A DNA stretch of 64,000 bases from a virus, in the IMG/VR virus record IMGVR_UViG_3300032311_001249, positions 1 through 64,000 of that record. One strand, 5' to 3'. A model generated the notes under the pieces. It ran no database searches and was not told the DNA's origin. It was given only the letters and a program-made list of their open reading frames with translations. The translations under genes and the position numbers were made by a program. Positions 24,547-32,481 of the stretch are shown here, piece by piece (positions within the stretch are counted from its first letter, which is position 1; every line of letters starts with the position of its first letter).

Positions 24547-24951
24547 TTATTCGAACCTTATTTCTAAAATGTTATGAAAAAACTTGTTTGTGTTTTTTAT
24601 GTCTGAATTTTTTATCCATTTTTCCAAATCTTGTTTATAATCTATATTATTAAAAAGAGAACTTAATCTGTAGTCTAAAAAGATGATATTGTCTGTTTCA
24701 TATTCTTCTAAATTGAACGGATATGGAATTTTTACAGTATCTAATTTTTTTGATTTTTCTATTACTATATCATAATAATAATTATTTCCTATAACCTGAT
24801 TTCTAATCAAAAGAAACTTACCTTTTTTTAATACTTCATCTTTTATACACAGAGATATAGTTTTTTGAAAATATTTTTCAAAAACTTTCTCTATTTTTTC
24901 AGAACATGTCAAATTCATAAAAATATTTAATGTGATTATTCTGTTATTCAA
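24547..24951 (-). CDS. Hypothetical protein (134 aa)
   Basis: Not recognised. An acidic and lysine-rich mixed protein with LDYRLSSLFNNIDYKQDLEKW near the middle. Its ATG overlaps the stop of the upstream WYL_2-like gene by 4 bases (ATGA), so the two are translationally coupled. Confidence 0.55.
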   Translation of the reverse strand: MNNRIITLNIFMNLTCSEKIEKVFEKYFQKTISLCIKDEVLKKGKFLLIRNQVIGNNYYYDIVIEKSKKLDTVKIPYPFNLEEYETDNIIFLDYRLSSLFNNIDYKQDLEKWIKNSDIKNTNKFFHNILEIRFE

Positions 24952-25496
24952 GATTTATTTCTGCCTAAATATTTGGTAATTAAATTTTTAACTTTGTTAT
25001 AAACTTTGTTTATTCTTGCTGAAATGGGTTTCTTGATTACTCTTTTTTCTGGCAAATTCATCATCTGTTTTGCCGCTAACTGTTTTCTTGCATAGTATTC
25101 TCCCTCATATCCCATAAAATCTTCTTTTTCATCCTCTGTCATATTTAGTATAAACTCTTTAAACCATTCGTAAAAAGATTGTTCTTGTTCAGGATCATTT
25201 AAATCAAATAACTTTCTTATAGATACTTGCTCTGCTCCAAAAACTCTGTATTCTTGTCTAAAAAAATCCCATATAACGCAAAGATTTTTGGCTTTGTAGT
25301 TGTAACCCATTCCAACTCCTTTAGGAGGTTGAAAGTGAAGAACCGCAAAGCCAAAATCAGGGCTGTTTAAAAGTTTGTAATTCGTTGTTCCTAATACTGC
25401 TCTTACATCATTATATCCTAATTTCTGGTGTCTTCTAACAAATGTTAGTTCCACTACATTATTAGCAAGAATGTTTTGTAAAGATGCATTATTCAC
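24948..25496 (-). CDS. WYL_2/Sm-like SH3 beta-barrel protein (DUF2693-like)
   Basis: 182 aa. The first 100 residues have the beta-barrel pattern of WYL_2 (DUF2693) proteins: an ILANNVVELTFVRR strand, a middle FAVLHFQPPKG turn and the CVIWDFFRQEYRVFGAEQV strand pair. The C-terminal half is helical and basic. Members of this small family are found in T4-like phages of environmental bacteria and are thought to bind nucleic acid; no specific activity is established. It is part of the minus-strand operon. Confidence 0.5.
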   Translation of the reverse strand: MNNASLQNILANNVVELTFVRRHQKLGYNDVRAVLGTTNYKLLNSPDFGFAVLHFQPPKGVGMGYNYKAKNLCVIWDFFRQEYRVFGAEQVSIRKLFDLNDPEQEQSFYEWFKEFILNMTEDEKEDFMGYEGEYYARKQLAAKQMMNLPEKRVIKKPISARINKVYNKVKNLITKYLGRNKS

Positions 25497-25507
25497 CTAA
25501 ATATTTA

Positions 25508-25957
25508 TTAATTTGGACACAACATAGTTTGTTCTATGTGTTTTCTTATTTCTTTTTCATCTTTGCTAGGAGGTTCTACAACCATCATTACTTGTTCTTC
25601 CCTTAATAGCCATGTTTTATATCCATCAACCTTGACCTCATAAGGACTACCAACACCTTGAGGAAAACGTATGTATTCGCCCACTCCAGCTTGTTTTACA
25701 TCACAACCATTCATCAATACTTTGCCTATTCTATATAAACCCTTAGCTTGATTTACAGGTATAGTAATTAGTCCTTTTTGTATAGTATCGACATCTGGTT
25801 CATCAATCAGTTGAACCCAAAGAGTTGTTCCATATAATTTTTTGATGGTCCATTTACTAAAATCTAAATTGTAATCTACTATCTTTTCTGATTGATATAA
25901 TTTTTTGACTGCTGCTTTGATGTTTTCGTCTTGTAGTTTTGTGCGTTCTTCTTCCAT
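25508..25957 (-). CDS. GroES-like co-chaperonin (gp31 analogue)
   Basis: 149 aa. Residues about 43-130 have the GroES order: a strand with LYGTTLWVQLIDEP, a turn GLYRIGKVLMNG, then GVGEYIRFPQGVGSPYEVKVDGY and WLLREEQVMMVVE, which parallels the GroES pattern of GKVLxVG..VKxGDxVLF...EVKxDGxEYLILREEDILAVV. T4 gp31 replaces host GroES so that gp23 can fold in GroEL, so a co-chaperonin suits this phage. The mobile-loop region that contacts GroEL would be near residues 58-70. N-terminal and C-terminal tails are extra. Confidence 0.6.
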   Translation of the reverse strand: MEEERTKLQDENIKAAVKKLYQSEKIVDYNLDFSKWTIKKLYGTTLWVQLIDEPDVDTIQKGLITIPVNQAKGLYRIGKVLMNGCDVKQAGVGEYIRFPQGVGSPYEVKVDGYKTWLLREEQVMMVVEPPSKDEKEIRKHIEQTMLCPN

Positions 25958-25972
25958 AAGTCTATTTAAAAG

Positions 25973-26377
25973 TTATTTTTTGAGTTTCAATATCTTTTCT
26001 TTGTCTTCTTTTATATTTTTCTCTAATTCTGGAAATATTTCCAACAACTCTTTTAGTTGTTTAACAGGAATTTCCAAACAAGAAGATATTGAATTTAATT
26101 CTAGTTTAATTTCTTTTTCTTCATGTTTAATTGCAAAATATTTGTAACGACAGTTTTTTTTTGGAATTAAACATTTTAAGAAATCGTATATTTCTTGACA
26201 GTCATTCCAAGAATGTAATTTATTATTTAATATATCGTTTACTAAATTACAGTAGGTTGGATGCACTCCAGAAACGTATTTCTGAACCAAAAAAGAAACA
26301 AAATTATCACAAGGAGATAATTCCGAAAATTCTTTTTCACATAATATGTCTTTTGCTAAATCTGATGAATTTCTCAT
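25973..26377 (-). CDS. Possible gp62-like clamp-loader small subunit
   Basis: 134 aa, helical. The pattern FVSFLVQKYVSGVHPTYCNL, YDFLKCLIPKKNCRYKYFAI and then a helix with CLEIPVKQLKELLEIFPELE resembles the compact gp62 forms of environmental T4-like phages, which have a VNRGLSYFPDT segment, then a basic RxRKRFxKW segment, then a C-terminal helix. No gp44 partner is in the window, although the clamp gp45 is. The start overlaps the upstream glycosyltransferase by 4 bases. The assignment rests on pattern only. Confidence 0.35.
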   Translation of the reverse strand: MRNSSDLAKDILCEKEFSELSPCDNFVSFLVQKYVSGVHPTYCNLVNDILNNKLHSWNDCQEIYDFLKCLIPKKNCRYKYFAIKHEEKEIKLELNSISSCLEIPVKQLKELLEIFPELEKNIKEDKEKILKLKK

Positions 26378-27111
26378 ATTCTCATAATTTTGTTACCGTA
26401 TTTTTCTTTAAATTCTTGTGCATGTTTTTGCCATGTTTTATCATTAGCAAATTCACCCAATCCATGATGTATTACAAAAATTGGCCATACTCCTATTTTT
26501 AAACCAAGATCAAAAGCTTTACAGCACATGCACATATCATAATGGTGAAAAGTGAATTGTCTATCAAAAATTTCTTGTTTGTCTGTTAGACTACTCATTT
26601 TAAAACTCATGAATAGACCATCAATAACAACAACAGGAGATGGGGTTGGTCCAAAATATACTGAATTTATATGATTCTGTTCTACTCCATTAAAACCTTT
26701 TGGAATATAATGATTTACTATACCTCTGCTGTGCTCTGGTTTTTCTCTGCACAAATGCCAAACCATGGGATTATTTGTGTTATAATTTTGAGATGTTGAT
26801 CCAGCAAGACCCACAACATCATAAAATTCATGCGCTTTTATTAATTTATCAAAAAAGAAATGGTCGTGTATTTCTAGATCATCATGCATAAAAATAGCAT
26901 AATCACAGTCATTTTTATTTAATTCATCTTGATATAATTCTGATAATCCTTGTGAATTTTCGGTAAATGGTCTTAAAATTATATTAACATCATCATTTTT
27001 TACATTTATTTTAGAATGTATCAAAGATTGTAAACATTTATAACATTGAGAAGAAGAAAATTGCTCTTTGGTTTGTTTGGTAGGTACAGTTATTTTTATA
27101 TTTAAAGTCAT
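26374..27111 (-). CDS. Glycosyltransferase, GT2-like (StrF-type domain)
   Basis: 245 aa. A short beta strand and helix start is followed by YAIFMHDDLEIHDHFFFDKL, an acidic nucleotide-sugar/metal motif, then VVGLAGSTSQ and a late FTFHHYDMCMCCKAFDLGLK segment. This resembles the Glyco_transf_2_5 (StrF) group of GT-A enzymes. The acceptor and sugar are unknown. It is the first gene of an early-type operon with replication and chaperone genes, and so is separated from the glycan island at 52-64 kb. A sigma70-like promoter ends 5 nt before its ATG. Confidence 0.65.
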   Translation of the reverse strand: MTLNIKITVPTKQTKEQFSSSQCYKCLQSLIHSKINVKNDDVNIILRPFTENSQGLSELYQDELNKNDCDYAIFMHDDLEIHDHFFFDKLIKAHEFYDVVGLAGSTSQNYNTNNPMVWHLCREKPEHSRGIVNHYIPKGFNGVEQNHINSVYFGPTPSPVVVIDGLFMSFKMSSLTDKQEIFDRQFTFHHYDMCMCCKAFDLGLKIGVWPIFVIHHGLGEFANDKTWQKHAQEFKEKYGNKIMRI

Positions 27112-27116
27112 AAAAT

Positions 27117-27144
27117 ACTATACTACCATTACAAAAAAAGTCAA
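27117..27144 (-). promoter_or_regulatory. Sigma70-like promoter of the 24-27 kb operon
   Basis: Minus strand: -35 TTGACT (27139-27144), 16-nt spacer, -10 TATAGT (27117-27122), then only 5 nt to ATG 27111, so the mRNA should be leaderless or nearly so. Confidence 0.6.
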
Positions 27145-27149
27145 TCTTC

Positions 27150-27157
27150 AATAAATA
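27150..27157 (+). promoter_or_regulatory. Late promoter box AATAAATA for the 175-residue gene
   Basis: One mismatch from TATAAATA, 6 nt before ATG 27164. It is divergent from the sigma70-like promoter next to it. Confidence 0.5.
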
Positions 27158-27163
27158 TTAAAT

Positions 27164-27691
27164 ATGAACTACAAGCAATTTTTTAATAAATTACTACAAG
27201 AAGCTGTTAATCCTACACATGAGATACCAGATGATGCTATTAATGGTATTTTGGATGATGACACAAATCCAGACGAATTCAGAAACGACATTAGCGTTAA
27301 CGGAGCACCAAAAAGTAGCGTAGATGATGCTAAGAATTTATGGGAGAATGAAACCTCTATTTCTGGTTCAACTCCAGAAGAAAAGAAAGTTTCCATCAAA
27401 AAAACTGAAAACTTTTTAACAAAATTAAACACTTACAAGAGCAATCTTAAAAATTTAAGCCCAGAAAAAAAATATACTGATATTGCTATTCTTGCAGATT
27501 TAGTGTCTTCTGATCCTGACATGAGTGAAAAATATACTAAACTTAATGCTAAAATAGAAAAACTTAAAAAAGCGGAAGAATTGAGAAAACAAGCAGAACA
27601 AATGGAACAAGAGGCATCTAGTTCTGAATCTGATGTAAATGATTCTGGTTTTGATTCACAAGCAGAACCACTGCCTAGTCCCCAAGCTTAA
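27164..27691 (+). CDS. Hypothetical protein with capsid-targeting-like N-terminus and gp21-type site (175 aa)
   Basis: Not recognised by domain. The N-terminus MNYKQFFNKLLQEAVNPTHE fits the shared signature, and LLQE followed by A at residues 10-14 is an ideal gp21-type cleavage site. The rest is acidic, helical and glutamine/serine rich, ending in a low-complexity tail. It is a candidate internal head protein. It is convergent with the primase gene, the two overlapping by 17 bases, and its terminator hairpin (27731-27755) lies inside the primase coding sequence. Confidence 0.6.
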   Translation: MNYKQFFNKLLQEAVNPTHEIPDDAINGILDDDTNPDEFRNDISVNGAPKSSVDDAKNLWENETSISGSTPEEKKVSIKKTENFLTKLNTYKSNLKNLSPEKKYTDIAILADLVSSDPDMSEKYTKLNAKIEKLKKAEELRKQAEQMEQEASSSESDVNDSGFDSQAEPLPSPQA

Positions 27692-28706
27692 CTAGACCCT
27701 TTTGACCACTATAACAACTCTTTAATATTAGAGCAGGATCAACAAAATCCTGCTCTTTTTTTATGCAGTATTCATTCAAATCTTTGAATTCTGAGAATTC
27801 GTTATCATATAAAAAAACAGTCTCATTTTTTTGTAATTTTTCTTTTATGATTTCTATAACTTGTTTTTTCTCAAAACGAAAGTTATCTAGTATCCATATT
27901 TTATTATGAAAAGGAAATTCACTGGTTAATATATATTCTTGTTCTGTTGTTAGTTTGGTTCCAGAAATTGATACACCGTTTTTTAAAAACATACTGTCTA
28001 TTTGGCCTTCAAAAAGAAAAATATAAGGATAGTTTTCATCAATTTTACAAGAATTAAACAACGGTTTTTTGCTACCAAATTTTAATAAATATTTTCCTTT
28101 AGTGTCATTATCCAATAAAGCTCTTGAAGTATAACAAGTGATTTTGGAGTTATTATCATAGTAGGGTATTATCAATCTGTTACCATGAAATTTATCATTC
28201 AAACAACAATATAGAGTTTTTGGAGAATTTATTGCTGAAAAAAGTCTTCTTTGTTCACAGTATTTTTTAGCTTTTTGAATAATATCATATTTTGAAAAAT
28301 ATTTTAACTGCAATTCATCTTTAAGATTCACACATTCTCCCGGAAGGCTAGGAAGTTCAAAACTAGTTTCTTCTTGTTTATCAAGAACCAACTGATATTT
28401 AAAATCATGAACATAACCTTTTAATTCTTTGATTATCTCTTTGAAAGTTAAACCTGTTGCTTCTTTTACCCAAAAATATGGTGTCCAACTACGAAAACAA
28501 TTATGGCAGTAGAGATAATCGTCTTTTTTAAAATAAAAAAGTCTGGTTTTTTTGCCCCAACTACTACCTTCACTACAAATTGGACAACAACCATTCAGAT
28601 AGTTGGTTGTTTCTCTAACGTTGTAGGAAAAAGAATAAAACTTATCTATAACATAACTTTGGGGTAGTTCCATAAATGACTGTATCACAAACTTTGCTGT
28701 TTTCAA
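27675..28706 (-). CDS. 61: gp61-like DNA primase (DnaG family)
   Basis: 343 aa, against 342 aa for T4 gp61. An N-terminal zinc-binding region has CPIC (near residues 41-44) and CHNC (near 72-75). A Toprim-like region follows with YIFLFEGQIDSMFLKNGVSI and KIWILDNFRFEKK, the latter carrying the second acidic position. It makes RNA primers for lagging-strand synthesis with the gp41 helicase. The start is a TTG (28704-28706); the first ATG, 11 codons later, would remove a segment that matches the T4 N-terminus (FMELPQ against T4 LAHLPK). A TATAAATT box lies 6 nt before the TTG. Confidence 0.8.
   Translation of the reverse strand: MKTAKFVIQSFMELPQSYVIDKFYSFSYNVRETTNYLNGCCPICSEGSSWGKKTRLFYFKKDDYLYCHNCFRSWTPYFWVKEATGLTFKEIIKELKGYVHDFKYQLVLDKQEETSFELPSLPGECVNLKDELQLKYFSKYDIIQKAKKYCEQRRLFSAINSPKTLYCCLNDKFHGNRLIIPYYDNNSKITCYTSRALLDNDTKGKYLLKFGSKKPLFNSCKIDENYPYIFLFEGQIDSMFLKNGVSISGTKLTTEQEYILTSEFPFHNKIWILDNFRFEKKQVIEIIKEKLQKNETVFLYDNEFSEFKDLNEYCIKKEQDFVDPALILKSCYSGQKGLVKLGD
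27731..27762 (+). terminator. Terminator for the 175-residue gene, inside the primase coding region
   Basis: A 9-bp perfect stem (GAGCAGGAT/ATCCTGCTC) and seven T's on the plus strand lie 40 nt after the gene's stop and antisense to the 3' end of the primase gene. Confidence 0.7.
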
Positions 28707-28724
28707 TAAGTAAATTTATAAAAT

Positions 28725-29168
28725 ATGACAAAAAATTTTGATTTTTTCTATGAACAATTAATAAAAGAGGTTTTTACATCCAAAAATAAAAGGAGAGAAA
28801 ATCGTTATGGGTTGAATGAACCTAATACTAGTTCAAAGATCAGAGCCGTCAGATTGTTTCCTAGAAAAACAGACTCACAAGATACTAAAATAGGTAATTC
28901 TCAACAATATGTTGGAAACTACTGGAAAAAAGATGGAATAAGAACCAACAAATCTGAGAAAACAGCAACAGAAAGAGCGATAGCTAATGGAACTGGTGGT
29001 CATTTGAGAATAAAAGGTGTTAATCCTAAAAAACCGGGAGCCAAAGTAAACTCCAAACAAGGAGATATGGAAGTCAAATATTCTCTTGGTAATGGAATGT
29101 ATAAAGTGGGTAAAACTGGTAAAACACAGTTTAAAAATGTAGAAAAGATATTCAGCAAACAAGATTAA
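28725..29168 (+). CDS. Basic protein with capsid-targeting-like N-terminus (147 aa)
   Basis: Not recognised by domain. The N-terminus MTKNFDFFYEQLIKEVFTSK fits the shared signature, and LIKE at residues 12-15 is a candidate gp21 cleavage site. The remaining 130 residues are very basic and glycine/lysine rich, like a DNA-binding or DNA-condensing internal protein. It lies upstream of the baseplate gene 54, 8 nt away. A virion-packaged protein that enters the cell with the DNA is a reasonable suggestion. Confidence 0.6.
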   Translation: MTKNFDFFYEQLIKEVFTSKNKRRENRYGLNEPNTSSKIRAVRLFPRKTDSQDTKIGNSQQYVGNYWKKDGIRTNKSEKTATERAIANGTGGHLRIKGVNPKKPGAKVNSKQGDMEVKYSLGNGMYKVGKTGKTQFKNVEKIFSKQD

Positions 29169-29176
29169 GTAATTAT

Positions 29177-30061
29177 ATGCTTGATATACCCACCAACTGT
29201 GGTCCTTTAGATTTACAATTTGCTAACGAAGCTCTGGAGAGAGTTAATCGCTTTAGGCAAAGTCATATAGATGCTACAAGTCCACCAGATTTAACTCATG
29301 GAAGAATAAAATATTTTCATAATATAATATGTAGTTGGGCATTTAGTGTTCCTTTAAAATTTGATTGGGTGGTTGTTATAAATGCCAAAAATAAAAATTA
29401 TATATTAAATGAAATAAACAACATAGGAGATAGATATGAAACAAAAGGTTGGAATGTGGGAAATTCTGCTAGCCAAACTACTATTCACAGTGTTCAAGAT
29501 GTTATAGGCTGCATCTTTGCACAAGGAGTGCAAATACCGGGAGAAAAAACAAAAATAGAAAGAGCAGGAATATCAGAAGGTTCGAATAGAGGATTTATAA
29601 ATGCTCCTATTGTTAGTGGAAGAACAGATTTTGAACCTTTGCAAATAGGATTTTTAGAAACTAATAAATCTTTTATTGATGGATTTCTCAGACCTTGGAA
29701 TATTTTAGTTTCTCATAAAGGTCTTATAGCCACATCAAACAGCCAAAGCATAAAGGCTGATATTGTGTTGCATCAATTAGCAAGAAATGGCAGTGATGTC
29801 ACATCAAAAATTAGAAAAACTTTTGTATTTGAAGATTGTGCTCCTATAAGCATAGCCAATGAAACTTTAGATTATAATAGCGGCAGCGATTTTCCAAAAT
29901 TACAAGTGGAATTTTCTTATTCCAAATATTATATTAGTGATGGTTATTCTAATAATACCAACGATTATTATCCACAATCCAATTCTACAACTAATAAAAT
30001 ACCTAATAATCTTTTAACAATAAGAACTACTCCAGAAATATTTGCTAACACCGCTGTTTAA
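29177..30061 (+). CDS. 54: gp54-like baseplate tail-tube initiator
   Basis: 294 aa (T4 gp54 320 aa). The C-terminal half has FLRPWNILVSHKGLIA, then a strand with SIKADIVLHQL, then KTFVFEDCAPISIANETLDY, a tube-fold pattern characteristic of gp54/gp48 relatives. It sits on the central hub and starts polymerisation of the gp19 tube. Baseplate genes follow on the same strand. It has a strong C-terminal strand pair (LQVEFSYSKYYI). Confidence 0.65.
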   Translation: MLDIPTNCGPLDLQFANEALERVNRFRQSHIDATSPPDLTHGRIKYFHNIICSWAFSVPLKFDWVVVINAKNKNYILNEINNIGDRYETKGWNVGNSASQTTIHSVQDVIGCIFAQGVQIPGEKTKIERAGISEGSNRGFINAPIVSGRTDFEPLQIGFLETNKSFIDGFLRPWNILVSHKGLIATSNSQSIKADIVLHQLARNGSDVTSKIRKTFVFEDCAPISIANETLDYNSGSDFPKLQVEFSYSKYYISDGYSNNTNDYYPQSNSTTNKIPNNLLTIRTTPEIFANTAV

Positions 30062-30075
30062 AGATAATTAGTTTA

Positions 30076-31038
30076 ATGGCATTTTATAAAATTTGGGTTC
30101 CTTCAAAACAGAAATATGTTAGATTTAAAGAAATTGATTCGGAACAATATAGAGATATATTAAAAAGTGTTGATGATGACTCTGATTTTGAATATAACGT
30201 AAACTATATTGTACAAAACAATTGCTGTTCAAAAGATTTTTTATTAAAAGAACACACTATAATAGACCGTTTTGTTATTTTATTACAACTAAAAATACAT
30301 TCTTGTGGTTCAAAACTAAATTTAACCAGAATTTGTGATAAATGCGACACAAAAACAGACTTTTCTATTGATTTAAACCAATTGATTGATGAGTTGGCTA
30401 AAGGTGTAGATCGTTCTTTTGAGAAAATTTTTAAAATAAACGATTTATCAGTGCTGTGTGATGTTCCTTCTGTTGGAAATCAAGAATCACAACAATTTGA
30501 TAAGACTGATTTGGGTAAAAGAATTGATTTTTATCTGTATTCTTTTATAAAATCATTGTATATAGGAGATAAAACTATAAATTTAGCCGATTTTGATTTT
30601 GAACAAAGAAATGAGATATGTTCTAACCTTCCTTTTTCATGTATAAACACTATAAAAACAATTTATGTGGACGAAATTCATAGAATATTCTCTGATTGTA
30701 TGATAAAAGAAACAGTTTGTTCTAATAATAAATGTGAGGACATACTTTCTATAAAATTTGATTTTTCTAGTGTGACTGATGTTATGAAATTATTGTTTAG
30801 AGACTCTAATAATGTGAACATTTTATCACAATATGCTAATTTAAGCATGAATTGTCACTTCGACTATCATTTTTATAAGAATATTTGTCCAGCAGAATTA
30901 ATAATTTTGGATAATTTGGTTAGAAACAGCATGAAAAAGACTGAACAAGAACAGAATTCCAATAAAGACATCAACATGTTTGAACAATACAAATTAAATG
31001 AGATTGATATGGTTGAAAGTAAGAGCGAATTTGAGTAA
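30076..31038 (+). CDS. Baseplate hub assembly protein (gp26/gp51 family)
   Basis: 320 aa. It fits the T4 baseplate family of gp26 and gp51 (Pfam T4_baseplate): an N-terminal strand region, a cysteine module CDKCDTKTDF near 97-107, and a helical C-terminal region with a second cysteine pair CSNNKCED. The next gene is a paralogue with the same overall order but without the cysteines. The T4 counterparts act in assembling the central baseplate hub. Which is gp26 and which is gp51 cannot be decided by eye. Confidence 0.5.
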   Translation: MAFYKIWVPSKQKYVRFKEIDSEQYRDILKSVDDDSDFEYNVNYIVQNNCCSKDFLLKEHTIIDRFVILLQLKIHSCGSKLNLTRICDKCDTKTDFSIDLNQLIDELAKGVDRSFEKIFKINDLSVLCDVPSVGNQESQQFDKTDLGKRIDFYLYSFIKSLYIGDKTINLADFDFEQRNEICSNLPFSCINTIKTIYVDEIHRIFSDCMIKETVCSNNKCEDILSIKFDFSSVTDVMKLLFRDSNNVNILSQYANLSMNCHFDYHFYKNICPAELIILDNLVRNSMKKTEQEQNSNKDINMFEQYKLNEIDMVESKSEFE

Positions 31039-31046
31039 TTAACTAT

Positions 31047-31856
31047 ATGTCAGAAACATTAAACATAAATGATATTATTTCCTTGGTAAAAGAATCAAAC
31101 AAACAGTTTGAATCTGATATTTACGTTCCATCATTAAACAAAGAGATTCATTGTAAACCCATGAATGCATCTCATTTAAAAAATATCATCAAAACTTCCA
31201 TTTCTGGTGTGTTTTCAAATATAAAATTCAACCAAACCATGCACACAGTGTTAAAAGATGTGTTAGACCCATCAGTTCCAACCACTATTATTAATACTTT
31301 TGATAAAATTTTAATTTTATTACAATTAAGAAACAAAAATGTTAAAAATACAGTTGATGTAGAATTATTCTGTGATGAAGATAAGAAAATTGAATCTTTT
31401 TCTTTGGATAAAATAATTAACAAAGGAAAAAAAGATAAATTTGATTTTCAAGAGCAAATAATAACTGATGGTTCTTACATTGTAACACTAGATTTTCCTT
31501 CTATAGAGCAAGAATTTTTATTTGATCGTTATTTTGAGCAAAATAAACTAAAAAATGTAAAGGAAGATGACAAAAATTCTCTCAAAGAATTATTTGGACC
31601 TCTTTTTATTCATGAAGTAGCACAATATGTTAAAAACATAAAAATTTCTGACAAAGAAATAAACATGAGAAGCTTGTCAGTCGAAGACAGAACCAGCATC
31701 ATGGAAAATTTATCCAGTAACATCATTGCACAAATAATAGAAAAAATAGATGATGTATTTGGTAAACAAATCAATAAACTTATTTCTGTTGAAAAGGATT
31801 TTGATGGAACCAAATACAGGGGAACCATTCAAATAAATTCAACACTGTTTTCGTAA
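31047..31856 (+). CDS. Baseplate hub assembly protein (gp26/gp51 family), paralogue
   Basis: 269 aa. It shares with the previous protein the order of an N-terminal strand region, KILILLQLRNKN, a strand segment with SYIVTLDFPSIEQEFLFDRY, then FIHEVAQYVKNIKI and SLSVEDRTSIMENLSS. It has no cysteine pairs. Proposed role: baseplate hub assembly. It ends just before a bidirectional terminator. Confidence 0.5.
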   Translation: MSETLNINDIISLVKESNKQFESDIYVPSLNKEIHCKPMNASHLKNIIKTSISGVFSNIKFNQTMHTVLKDVLDPSVPTTIINTFDKILILLQLRNKNVKNTVDVELFCDEDKKIESFSLDKIINKGKKDKFDFQEQIITDGSYIVTLDFPSIEQEFLFDRYFEQNKLKNVKEDDKNSLKELFGPLFIHEVAQYVKNIKISDKEINMRSLSVEDRTSIMENLSSNIIAQIIEKIDDVFGKQINKLISVEKDFDGTKYRGTIQINSTLFS

Positions 31857-31859
31857 ATA

Positions 31860-31886
31860 AAAAACCCGGTCATTGACCGGGTTTTT
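31860..31886. terminator. Bidirectional terminator
   Basis: A 12-bp stem (CCCGGTC core) with a 3-nt loop and A/T runs on both sides, between convergent genes. Confidence 0.85.
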
Positions 31887-31890
31887 AGTT

Positions 31891-32451
31891 TTAAGCGTTG
31901 TAACCTTGCTGCATTGCTGATCCAGCACCTTTAGTGAAACCACCTTGCTGTGCTGCTGTGGCAGACCTGCTTGCTGTATCAGCAATTTGATTTACTTGTT
32001 TAATCAAATTGCTAAGTCTAGGGTCTTTTCCTATAAATTGAGCTATTTGAGGATTTATCTGTTGAGCATTAGCTATAACTTGTTGAACTTGCGTTAACAA
32101 TTTTTGAAGAGTTGCTATTTGTGCTGCTGCTTTTCTAGCTTGTTCACCAGTCTGATATATGTTTGAAACGTTTTGTCCAATTTGTTTTGCGCCTGCTGCT
32201 GCTGCATTATAACCTTTTTTAGCAACGTTTGCTGCTCCTTGGGCAGCACCAGAAATACCGCTACCAATAGCTCTGCCTATATTGGATAGACCTCCGAAAA
32301 GCTCTTGAACAATCTGTTTTTGTTGTTCTGTTAGCTGATTGTTTTCATGCATTTCTAATAGTTTTGATTCTGTCAAATACCCAGACATAATTTGTTTCTG
32401 GAAATTTTCCAATTGTGCCGATTCATAAATATAACTGTAGTTGTTGTTCAT
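31891..32451 (-). CDS. Ala/Gln/Gly-rich protein with capsid-targeting-like N-terminus (186 aa)
   Basis: Not recognised by domain. The N-terminus MNNNYSYIYESAQLENFQKQ fits the shared signature, and IVQE at residues 47-50 followed by LFGG is a candidate gp21-type cleavage site. The rest is alanine, glutamine and glycine rich with a helical repeat look. It is the only gene on the minus strand within the baseplate block. A role as internal head protein is inferred from the N-terminus and cleavage site. Confidence 0.6.
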   Translation of the reverse strand: MNNNYSYIYESAQLENFQKQIMSGYLTESKLLEMHENNQLTEQQKQIVQELFGGLSNIGRAIGSGISGAAQGAANVAKKGYNAAAAGAKQIGQNVSNIYQTGEQARKAAAQIATLQKLLTQVQQVIANAQQINPQIAQFIGKDPRLSNLIKQVNQIADTASRSATAAQQGGFTKGAGSAMQQGYNA

Positions 32452-32467
32452 AATAATATTACTTACT

Positions 32468-32475
32468 TATAAATA
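32468..32475 (+). promoter_or_regulatory. Late promoter box TATAAATA for the tape measure gene
   Basis: Perfect consensus, 6 nt before ATG 32482. Confidence 0.7.
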
Positions 32476-32481
32476 TATAAA

